A DNA stretch of 64,000 nt, from NCBI GenBank assembly GCA_002416505.1, contig DIAM01000017.1, forward strand, positions 143,549 to 207,548, read 5' to 3'. The number at the start of each line of letters is the position of its first letter. The first letter of the stretch is position 1. A model generated the notes under the pieces. The model ran no database searches. It was not told the DNA's origin and saw only the letters and a program-made list of their open reading frames with translations. A program made the position numbers and the translations under genes. Origin of the DNA: Gammaproteobacteria bacterium UBA5078 (GTDB lineage Bacteria > Pseudomonadota > Gammaproteobacteria > Pseudomonadales > Pseudohongiellaceae). Shown here one piece after another: positions 42,715 through 49,603 of this stretch.

Positions 42715-43500
42715 ATGCGCAATCAACACGGTGACTTCATCTGGTATGAATTATTAACTACGAAGCTGGATCCTGCAGTAAAGTTTTACAGCGCGGTACT
42801 CGACTGGGGCGTTGAAGATTCCGGACAAGCCGGCATGGACTATCGCCTCGCTTTCGCCGAAGACGCCCCAATCGCAGGCATGATGAAGATGCCCGAAGAG
42901 GCCATTAGCGCCGGCGCGCTTCCCGTCTGGGTTGGCTATGTGGCAGTGGACGATGTCGACCAAGCCGTCGCCAAGCTTCAGGCGGCAGGGGGCAGCGTAC
43001 AGATGCCGGCGTTCGATGTGCCCGAGGTCGGGCGCATGGCGATGGTGATGGACGCCGATGGGATTCCGTTCTATGTCATGCGAGGGGCTAGCGACGAAGC
43101 TAGCGACGCCTTTACCTTGGACAAGGTTGGACACTGCGGATGGAACGAACTCGCCGCGAAGGATCTAGATGGGGCGGTCAAATTCTATAGTGAGCAATTC
43201 GGGTGGACCATCGGTTTCGAGATGGATATGGGCGAGATGGGAGCCTATAAATTCTTCGAGCAGAAGGGCAACGCGATCGGCGGTATGATGCAGGCGAATG
43301 ATGCCGCCGGGCCCGCTATTTGGAGTTTCTATTTCCGCGTGGCCGATATCGATAAGGCGGCCGCGAAGATCACCGCCGCTGGCGGCAAGATACTGCATGG
43401 CCCTGCAGAAGTACCAGGCTATGATTTCATTATCAACGGCCTAGATCCGCAGGGCGTACTCTTCTCGGTCGTAGGCGCTAGAGAAAACAAGCAGTCGTAG
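42715..43500 (+). CDS. Two-domain VOC (glyoxalase/bleomycin resistance) protein
   Basis: 261 residues made of two VOC modules of about 125 residues each. They begin with the same pattern, FIWYELLTTKLDPAVKFYSAVLDW and CGWNELAAKDLDGAVKFYSEQFGW, so the gene arose by internal duplication. Metal ligands of active glyoxalases (paired His/Glu) are not obvious, and several resemble lyase/hydrolase relatives that bind ligands without metal. Last gene of the TetR operon. May bind or modify the compound sensed by TetR. Confidence 0.9.
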   Translation: MRNQHGDFIWYELLTTKLDPAVKFYSAVLDWGVEDSGQAGMDYRLAFAEDAPIAGMMKMPEEAISAGALPVWVGYVAVDDVDQAVAKLQAAGGSVQMPAFDVPEVGRMAMVMDADGIPFYVMRGASDEASDAFTLDKVGHCGWNELAAKDLDGAVKFYSEQFGWTIGFEMDMGEMGAYKFFEQKGNAIGGMMQANDAAGPAIWSFYFRVADIDKAAAKITAAGGKILHGPAEVPGYDFIINGLDPQGVLFSVVGARENKQS

Positions 43501-43619
43501 AAGTGAGAAAATTCGATATTGCGGTGCTAGAGGCCGCGTTCAGAGGAGAGTGATTTGAGCAGTATAGTAGAGCAAGGGATCGAAACGCCTATTTTGCAGA
43601 ATTCAACGAGGTATGCATC

Positions 43620-43835
43620 ATGCGCGAAGTGATTATTAGCCGCGAGCCGGTTGAGCTATATAAGATATTGAAGTTCGAAGGGCTCGCCGAGAACGGCGGC
43701 TCCGCGAAACTAATTGTGTCCGAGGGGCATGTGAAAGTGAACGGAGAAGTCGAGACCCGCAAGCGTCGCAAGATCGTCTCGGGCGATAGCATCGAGTTTC
43801 AGGGCGAGACTTTACAAATAAAGCTTGAGAGTTAA
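43620..43835 (+). CDS. Small S4-domain RNA-binding protein (YbcJ-like)
   Basis: 71 residues forming one S4 domain: ELYKILKFEGLAENGGSAKLIVSEGHVKVNGEVETRKRRKIVSGDSIEF. This matches YbcJ and YaaA-like RNA-binding proteins. The ATG at 43620 follows ACGAGG. It lies 119 bases after the VOC gene with no gene in the gap. It is convergent with the PNPOx gene, 20 bases away. Confidence 0.9.
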   Translation: MREVIISREPVELYKILKFEGLAENGGSAKLIVSEGHVKVNGEVETRKRRKIVSGDSIEFQGETLQIKLES

Positions 43836-43855
43836 GTTCGCCATTGGAGAGCCCG

Positions 43856-44413
43856 TCAATCGCGACGGGTTTTCTCCACTATGAGAGTCGGCTCGCCGTC
43901 TAGGCTGAGCTGATTCTTATCCTCCCAATACTGCGCTATTCCGGCTTCGCCTTTCTTTATGGCCCAGTCCTGTAGCTGTTCGCGCTCTTCACTATAGTCG
44001 AAGAAGGGCACGGCCATGCCGCAGGATGTCTGCACCATATCGATTTGCATGTCGAAAATTTGCCTTGCGCCGGGTAGGGGGTCGAATTGTGTAAAGAGCT
44101 CTTCCCAGTCGGCATCGCCTCTGTGTACTGCGCGTGCAGTGCCATAGAGGCGGAGGATCATAGGACTACCTTCGAAGGCGCAGAACATCAGAGTCATGCG
44201 CGGAGCGCTTAGCAAGTGGGCTGCGGTCTCATTGCCACTGCCAGTCACATTCAGCCAGAGAACACGGTTGGGGGACTGTATACGCAACGAATTCATGCCC
44301 TTAGGAGAAACATTCACCTTACCCTGTGGCGCAGCAGTGCCGACAAAAAAGATCTTCTGTGACTCGATAAAACTCGTGAGTTTGTCATTCAATGCATCGT
44401 ATTGCTGGCCCAT
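43856..44413 (-). CDS. Pyridoxamine 5'-phosphate oxidase family flavin-binding protein
   Basis: 185 residues with the split-barrel FMN fold: ESQKIFFVGTAAPQGKVNVSPKGMNSLRI, VLWLNVTGSGNETAAHLL and RMTLMFCAFEGSPMILRLYG are standard. Substrate unknown; such proteins are often F420- or FMN-dependent reductases. A strong AAAAGGAGA ribosome binding site precedes the ATG, and immediately upstream of that is a six-unit hexamer repeat. Confidence 0.9.
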   Translation of the reverse strand: MGQQYDALNDKLTSFIESQKIFFVGTAAPQGKVNVSPKGMNSLRIQSPNRVLWLNVTGSGNETAAHLLSAPRMTLMFCAFEGSPMILRLYGTARAVHRGDADWEELFTQFDPLPGARQIFDMQIDMVQTSCGMAVPFFDYSEEREQLQDWAIKKGEAGIAQYWEDKNQLSLDGEPTLIVEKTRRD

Positions 44414-44430
44414 TCAATGATCTCCTTTTA

Positions 44431-44467
<37 letters not shown>

Positions 44468-44478
44468 TTTAGTGGTTC

Positions 44479-44510
44479 GAGCTCGGCACTGGCTATCCTG
44501 CACCGAGCTC
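44479..44510. repeat. Dispersed hairpin motif, copy A
   Basis: GAGCTCGG (44479-44486) and CCGAGCTC (44503-44510) form a perfect 8-bp stem. The string GCTATCCTG-NN-CCGAGCTC at 44492-44510 recurs at 52785-52803, in both places downstream of a minus-strand gene. The remaining 90 bases up to the GNAT stop are unremarkable. Confidence 0.75.
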
Positions 44511-44599
44511 CTCGTGTTCACTGCTATCGAACGGCAGGTTTAAATCACGTATTGACGCAGCGTGGATCCGCACTAACAACAAAGCTCAGGACTACTAAG

Positions 44600-45163
44600 C
44601 TATCGAGTTGAGGTGGCTACGTTTAAAGTCATACTTACGTCATCGATCGAGACAGTGCCGATTCGGAATAGGTCTTTGGTGTAGCCCGTGTCCTCGAAGC
44701 CTAGTGACGCATAGAGTTTGCGTGCAGGTGTGTTGTGGGCAAATACCATTAGGTCTAGCCAATCGACCGTGTCGATATTGCGTGCGAAGTCGATGCCAGT
44801 CTGCATCAAGCGCTTACCTAAACCCATCGCTCGGTATTCCTCTTCTATGCCGATTCCAAGCAAGCAACGATGAGAACTTGTGCGCAGCGCATAGCCTTTT
44901 AAATCCACATGACCACACACCTTGCCAGTTCCCGTCTCTACAGCCATAAACCAGCGCTGCCACTTCGGTTCTCCTGTGGGGATCTCAATCTTCGCGATGT
45001 CGATACCTGATGGCCCGTTCGGATCGTCTGGCGCATAGGGGAAGAAGTGGAAGCCGGTACGGCCTGATTCGGAGAAGTGGCGTTTAAGATGGGCCTCTAG
45101 CGCAGCTAGATCCTGTGCTGTGACTAAACGAATCTGGATGTCCTGTACTGAAGTATTAGTCAT
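44600..45163 (-). CDS. GNAT family N-acetyltransferase
   Basis: 187 residues: the acetyl-CoA signature LLGIGIEEEYRAMGLGKRLMQTGIDFAR and the strand-helix end DLMVFAHNTPARKLYASLGFEDTGYTKD. The substrate cannot be read from sequence. Start 45163 (MTNTSVQD) replaces a longer frame that runs back into the PaiB gene. Third gene after marC and paiB on this strand, 31 bases after paiB. Confidence 0.88.
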   Translation of the reverse strand: MTNTSVQDIQIRLVTAQDLAALEAHLKRHFSESGRTGFHFFPYAPDDPNGPSGIDIAKIEIPTGEPKWQRWFMAVETGTGKVCGHVDLKGYALRTSSHRCLLGIGIEEEYRAMGLGKRLMQTGIDFARNIDTVDWLDLMVFAHNTPARKLYASLGFEDTGYTKDLFRIGTVSIDDVSMTLNVATSTR

Positions 45164-45194
45164 AGGTCTTCTCAATATTTTCTTGGCGCGGTCT

Positions 45195-45839
45195 TCATGG
45201 CGTCGTCTTTGCCGTGTCTGCCATGGTGCGCGCCAGTGCAACTCCATCGGGACGTTCCCTTGCTTCTAGCCCCGCGGCGATTGCCTGTTGATCTGCGGCG
45301 GACTTATTTTGGCTCAGTTTCCATTTGCCGATTATGCGACTAATGCTGAATTCAATGCCCACGATGCCGCGCAGCATACGAGTGATGTATTCGTCCGGTG
45401 CGTCCTCTAGCTGCCAGGGTGCAGCCATTGCACCTTCGTGCTCACCGGTTAGTCTATGCAGATGTTCCCGCAGCCAGTCCGGGTCGTCATGAATACTTAC
45501 TGTGCCGTAGGCATGGACTGCTAGGTAATTCCATGTGGGCACTACCTTTCCCGTAAGCGCTTTTTCCTCGTACCAAGACGGGCTGATATAGGCGTTCGGG
45601 CCTTGAAAAATCATGAGTACGTCATGGGGGTGGGCGAGATCGTTCAGGATGGGATTGGCGCGCGCAACATGCCCCTGCAGTTCACCGTGTGGTGCCGGAC
45701 CTGCGCTGAACAGTAGGGGAATATGATTGGCATTTAGCTCACCATCTGCTTGGGTCACGACGGTAGCGAGAGGGTACTGACGGATTAGGCTCTGTAATAC
45801 CTGGGGGCGCGTTTCTTCAAAGTGTCTCGGAATATACAT
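45195..45839 (-). CDS. FMN-binding negative transcriptional regulator, PaiB family
   Basis: 214 residues with the PaiB split barrel: MYIPRHFEETRPQVLQSLIRQYPLATVVT, NANHIPLLF, NPILNDLAHPHDVLMIFQGPNAYISPSWYEEK and VPTWNYLAVHAYG. In Bacillus PaiB acts with the acetyltransferase PaiA in control of sporulation and protease genes; here a GNAT gene is next to it, which echoes that pairing. Family members also bind heme or flavin. Start 45839 excludes an extended frame overlapping marC. Confidence 0.92.
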   Translation of the reverse strand: MYIPRHFEETRPQVLQSLIRQYPLATVVTQADGELNANHIPLLFSAGPAPHGELQGHVARANPILNDLAHPHDVLMIFQGPNAYISPSWYEEKALTGKVVPTWNYLAVHAYGTVSIHDDPDWLREHLHRLTGEHEGAMAAPWQLEDAPDEYITRMLRGIVGIEFSISRIIGKWKLSQNKSAADQQAIAAGLEARERPDGVALARTMADTAKTTP

Positions 45840-45853
45840 GCTGCCACCTAGTC

Positions 45854-46453
45854 TTAGAGGCTCTCGATAAAATCGCGTATGCCATTGAGCAGCATCTGCG
45901 TCGCCAGTATGACTAGCACCATGCCCATTAAACGCTCCAATGCCCGTGAGCCGCGTTTGCCGATGATCTTCAAAAGCGCAGGCGAGCTTAGCAGTATCAC
46001 GGTGGCGCCGAGCCACGCCATGATCAGGGCCACGCTCCACTCGATCATGCGATCGGGTTGGTTCGAGCTCAATAGCAATAGCACTGCGATCGTCGAAGGT
46101 CCCGCTGTCAGGGGCACCGCTAAAGGCACTATGAAGGGGTCGTCCTCGACGTTCTCGTCGTCGTTGTTATGGGCGGACGGAAATATCATGCGCAGCGAGA
46201 TGACGAATAGAAGCACACCGCCGGCAATGTTGAGAGACGACTGCGACAGGCCCAGAAATGCGAGGATGGTATTTCCCGCTAAGAGAAAACTCAGCAGTAT
46301 GAATAAGGCGATGAGGAGTTCGCGGGCAACTACGCGGGTGCGCCTCTTCTCGTCCAGATTCGATAGGATCGCATTGAATATAGGCACATTGCCAATGGGG
46401 TCCATCACGAGAAAAAGTGTGACTGCGGCGGAGCTGATCTCTATCCAATTCAC
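45854..46453 (-). CDS. MarC family inner-membrane protein
   Basis: 199 residues with six helices; VMDPIGNVPIFNAIL near 17-31 and VPLAVPLTAGPSTIAVLLLL near 110-130 are the two halves of the MarC signature, an inverted repeat. Once thought to aid antibiotic resistance, MarC has no proven role. Start is GTG at 46453. An acidic cytoplasmic loop (NNDDENVEDD) is longer than usual. Confidence 0.94.
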   Translation of the reverse strand: MNWIEISSAAVTLFLVMDPIGNVPIFNAILSNLDEKRRTRVVARELLIALFILLSFLLAGNTILAFLGLSQSSLNIAGGVLLFVISLRMIFPSAHNNDDENVEDDPFIVPLAVPLTAGPSTIAVLLLLSSNQPDRMIEWSVALIMAWLGATVILLSSPALLKIIGKRGSRALERLMGMVLVILATQMLLNGIRDFIESL

Positions 46454-46535
46454 TTGCTTACCTCGGGGAGAAAATGACGCTGGGCAGGATTATCCTCCAA
46501 AACTCTCGAGGAGTCCTGCTTTGCCTCGCGATTCA

Positions 46536-46670
46536 TCAACTCGCGTTAGTAGATAGAAAGCTCAGCAAGCGGGTCTCTAGCATGTCGCCCATGCCGGGCA
46601 CGAAAAGTATTGAGGCGACAATGATCGCGCTTATTAAGAGGCAGAGGATAAGATAATTTGTCCACTTCAT
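46536..46670 (-). CDS. 44-residue membrane peptide coupled to the preceding unknown gene
   Basis: Begins in an ATGA overlap with the stop of the 174-residue gene and encodes one N-terminal helix (WTNYLILCLLISAIIVASILFV) followed by PGMGDMLETRLLSFL. Coupled start, sensible topology and absence of other use of this DNA argue that it is real. No family known to me. Confidence 0.5.
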   Translation of the reverse strand: MKWTNYLILCLLISAIIVASILFVPGMGDMLETRLLSFLSTNAS

Positions 46671-47191
46671 TGCGTGGGTCCTCTAGAAGGGGCTAATTGG
46701 AATACCCAGGTATTGCCAGACTCGATGCCCTGTCTGGTAGTAGGGGTGTCATATTTATTGCTTAACACGCTTGCAACACCGTCTAACTCCCCTTCTTGAA
46801 AGATGCGAACGAGGCGCCGTGGATAACGTATACCGTTAATGCGGACAACCGCCGCACCATCGCCATCACCGGCCTCGACAGCCCAGTGTTTCCAGATGCG
46901 ACCCAGTATCGAACCCATATAGCCAGAGACGACATAGAGCCGCCCATTCACTGGCACCGCCCAAACGCGACGAGAACTCATAGACTCATTGAGCTGCAAC
47001 TCTATGGTCTGAATATCCGCGGTGAAACTCCAATCCGGTTCCGGTCCGTTATAAATCGGACCAGAGGTGAGTTCACCGCCCGGGAAGAGGATAGAGGGGC
47101 CGTCGGCGTCACTATACTGATAGCGTAGGGAGCTGAGCGCCACTGTGGGAATTAAAATGATCAAGCCAATAAGCTGTAAAATTATTCTCAT
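46667..47191 (-). CDS. Exported or membrane-anchored protein of unknown function
   Basis: 174 residues with an N-terminal hydrophobic helix (1-20). The middle WAVPVNGRLYVVSGYMGSILGRIWKHW and the following VRINGIRYPRRLVRIF suggest a beta barrel resembling the deazaflavin-nitroreductase/split-barrel fold, but this is a guess. It is followed by a coupled 44-residue membrane peptide and preceded, 52 bases away, by a NIPSNAP gene. Confidence 0.6.
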   Translation of the reverse strand: MRIILQLIGLIILIPTVALSSLRYQYSDADGPSILFPGGELTSGPIYNGPEPDWSFTADIQTIELQLNESMSSRRVWAVPVNGRLYVVSGYMGSILGRIWKHWAVEAGDGDGAAVVRINGIRYPRRLVRIFQEGELDGVASVLSNKYDTPTTRQGIESGNTWVFQLAPSRGPTQ

Positions 47192-47243
47192 AGCGTTTGC
47201 CTAGAGACTGCAATGAGTCTCAGTTTTTATAACGCAAAAGACT

Positions 47244-47552
47244 CTACGGGTTTAGCAGCGGGCGTAGAAAACTACGCTCATAGCTAATGATGCAGTCGGT
47301 GTCTCTTGCGTATTGAAATGCCGCCATACACTCGGCATCTTTAAATGAGGCTAAACGGTATTGCTCATAAGTCGCTAAACTTGCAAAACTAAAAATCGCG
47401 TAAGCGATGTTGTTGGCGCCCTCTGCGGGCAGGAAATAACCATGATGCTGGCCGCCAAACTTCTCCACGAGTGGCAACCAGAGTTTGGCGTAGTGCTCGA
47501 ACTCGCGTAGTTTCTTCGGGTCGATCACGTATCTGAGATGGCAGCTAATCAT
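47244..47552 (-). CDS. NIPSNAP family protein
   Basis: 102 residues of ferredoxin-like ABM fold: MISCHLRYVIDPKKLREFEHYAKLWLPLVEKFGGQHHGYFLPAEGANNIAYAIFSF is typical. Bacterial members are unassigned. It lies 29 bases after the exported protein gene 47582-48577 and may share its transcript. Confidence 0.9.
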   Translation of the reverse strand: MISCHLRYVIDPKKLREFEHYAKLWLPLVEKFGGQHHGYFLPAEGANNIAYAIFSFASLATYEQYRLASFKDAECMAAFQYARDTDCIISYERSFLRPLLNP

Positions 47553-47581
47553 AAGGGTCTCGAATCGTGTCGCGTACGCGC

Positions 47582-48577
47582 CTACTCGGCCGCCCTGCGC
47601 TCTTCGGCACGCGCGCCCGACAGTATGCCTTCGAGTGCATAATTGCCCTCGTGACAGGCGTACTCGTAGATTGGGTCTGCGCTATGTGTGTAGTTGATAA
47701 CGGCGGTCCACGGGCGCTCCCAAGTCTGCTCGTCCTCGATAGTGAACTCGTAACGCAGCACATCATCCGCGGTGCGAGTAAAGCGTTCGGTGAATAGCCG
47801 GTTCCCTCGCGCGCCCATGAATACGCTCTCGTCTGAGAAGTTGCGAGTCTCTACGACCAAGGTGTCGCCCTCGAAGTGACCGCGTGAGTCACCGTGCCAG
47901 AGGCGGATATTGGCATCGACGTGATCGCCACCATTCAGCGGGATGAGGCGCACATCGTGAATCATCTCTTGAATGATTGCCACATGGCTCGCGCTCTGTA
48001 CGATCTGATAGTAACTGTTATAGCCAGCCAGCATATAGGGCATGCCATAGGTTATGCAGCGCTCCTGTAAGGGGCGAGAGGTATAGGAGTCCGAAGGATT
48101 TTCGCGGCGCATGGTTGCCTCGGCACTCATGCGTTCACGGGCCTGAGCAAGCATCGGCGGTAGGCGTCCATTGGGAGGGTCGACAATTAGGGAGGTGCGG
48201 CGCTCTACGTTTCGGCTGGACATCCAGCTCTGATCGTAATTGCCTGTGGACGGGTCATAGGATTCAACTTCTCCGGTGATCACGGCATTGAGGAAACCGT
48301 CACCGAAGAGTGCGTCGCCGCCGCCACTCTCGATCTCCGCTGCACGCGCGAGCAGGCGTTGGTATTCATCCTCGGTCAGGGTGGCGCGATCGGCGAAGAA
48401 TTCGGGGCGCTGGAGTGGCGTGGTGCTGTTGTTTGCCCACACGCCCTGCAAGTCGGGCTGGCCGTTAAGGGTGCGGGGAGCTGTGTAGTTGTCCTGTGCG
48501 CTTAGCAATGGGGCGCTCAACATAAGCGCAGCAGCGACGACGGCTTTTCGGTAGCACCTTCTGTTGTCTATTCGCAT
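47582..48577 (-). CDS. Exported protein of unknown function, NGQPDLQGVW family (paralogue 1)
   Basis: 331 residues with a signal peptide (1-26). Begins RTLNGQPDLQGVWANNSTTPLQRP and carries WHGDSRGHFEGDTLVVETRNF, followed by a mixed strand domain. The same landmarks (G-x-PD-x-GlW and GHwEGDTLViD) occur in the adjacent gene at 48621-49460, showing a tandem duplication. Such proteins are abundant in marine proteobacteria and Acidobacteria and have no known function. Start 48577 follows GAGGATATCCCC; an extension to 48712 would overlap the neighbour. Confidence 0.75.
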   Translation of the reverse strand: MRIDNRRCYRKAVVAAALMLSAPLLSAQDNYTAPRTLNGQPDLQGVWANNSTTPLQRPEFFADRATLTEDEYQRLLARAAEIESGGGDALFGDGFLNAVITGEVESYDPSTGNYDQSWMSSRNVERRTSLIVDPPNGRLPPMLAQARERMSAEATMRRENPSDSYTSRPLQERCITYGMPYMLAGYNSYYQIVQSASHVAIIQEMIHDVRLIPLNGGDHVDANIRLWHGDSRGHFEGDTLVVETRNFSDESVFMGARGNRLFTERFTRTADDVLRYEFTIEDEQTWERPWTAVINYTHSADPIYEYACHEGNYALEGILSGARAEERRAAE

Positions 48578-48620
48578 GGGGATATCCTCGTGTGCTTGTG
48601 TACGTTCCTGTGCCCTGACG

Positions 48621-49460
48621 CTATTGTGCATCGCCATCGGCGCCTTTGACGAGATGACCATAGAGTAATTCCTCGGCGAACTCGACACACTTGAACTCCA
48701 GCAATTGCGCATTCTCTTCGAGTCGACGGTATAGCGGCATCTTCATAGTCCACGGGCGGGTGTAGACGCCAGAGTCCTCGAGGCGAGCCTCATAGTCGAT
48801 GACGTCGCGGCTGCGAAAGGTGTAGCGCTCGGTCACCTTAAGCTGTTCGGTGTGGTGGTTTCCCGAGCGATCTAGCCAAGAGTCTGGCATCTGCTCGGTC
48901 ACATCGATCACCAGCGTATCGCCTTCCCAATGGCCCAGCGAGTGCCCCATCCAACTAGGGATAGGCGCCGCGAAATCGGGTCGGTTCATGTAGACGATAC
49001 GGCTCGCGCTGGCGAACTCGTAGGCCATGATGAGGTGTTCTGGCGATTGCACGATCTGGAAGGGGAAGGGCATGTAGTTAGCCCGTGGTACGCCGGGCAT
49101 ATAACATTTCACAGCTGGGTCCTGCGTCAGCCAGTTGGCCTGGTTCTCCTGCTGCTTGGCGCGCGCCGCTGGCGTGTAGGGGATTTGCCCGCCCTCTACT
49201 ACGCCCAGGCCCGCAGGGAAGGCGCCGGTGGCTGCCCACTTGTAGTCGGGACCGTAACGCGCGTTGTGAGGCTCTATGCCCCAGTGGTTATTGCCTAAGG
49301 CCTGCCACAGGCCGTTGAAGTCGGGGTGGCCATCGGCGGTGCGGGGGATATCGTGCGCATCGGCAGCTAAGGCCACAGGGGCGAGCGCGACAAGCGTAGC
49401 GCTCATGCAAAGGCATATGACAGAGCTGAATCGAAGGGTTTTATGGAGTAAATTCGCCAT
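48621..49460 (-). CDS. Exported protein of unknown function, paralogue 2
   Basis: 279 residues with a signal peptide (1-32, ending LAADA). Core: RTADGHPDFNGLWQALGNNHW, then LAYEFA-type strands and GHSLGHWEGDTLVIDVTEQM. Related to the downstream gene, 43 bases away, and 50 residues shorter because the middle segment (SGGGDALFGDGFL region) is missing. It lies after valS, but hairpins separate them. Fold and function unknown. Confidence 0.75.
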   Translation of the reverse strand: MANLLHKTLRFSSVICLCMSATLVALAPVALAADAHDIPRTADGHPDFNGLWQALGNNHWGIEPHNARYGPDYKWAATGAFPAGLGVVEGGQIPYTPAARAKQQENQANWLTQDPAVKCYMPGVPRANYMPFPFQIVQSPEHLIMAYEFASASRIVYMNRPDFAAPIPSWMGHSLGHWEGDTLVIDVTEQMPDSWLDRSGNHHTEQLKVTERYTFRSRDVIDYEARLEDSGVYTRPWTMKMPLYRRLEENAQLLEFKCVEFAEELLYGHLVKGADGDAQ

Positions 49461-49493
49461 CGTCTCTTAGCTTCCCATTCTTATTTTTATTGC

Positions 49494-49524
49494 GCTATGC
49501 AGGCGTCGAGAACGCCTGCATAGC
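49494..49524. terminator. Perfect 13-bp hairpin after valS
   Basis: GCTATGCAGGCGT and ACGCCTGCATAGC are exact inverted repeats with loop CGAGA, 80 bases past the valS stop. On the valS strand no U-run follows; on the plus strand a T-rich stretch precedes it. It may end valS transcription or protect the mRNA end. Confidence 0.6.
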
Positions 49525-49603
49525 AAGGAATGATGGGCGCTACTATCCCACGAGTTTGCGCGTCAACGCAAGCCGATAGGCGCTCGTGAGAGTGGCGTGC
49601 CTA

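Noticed and set aside
43553..43630. Short TTG-started frame between the VOC and S4 genes
   Set aside because: Only about 25 codons, no recognisable product, and it overlaps the S4 start region.
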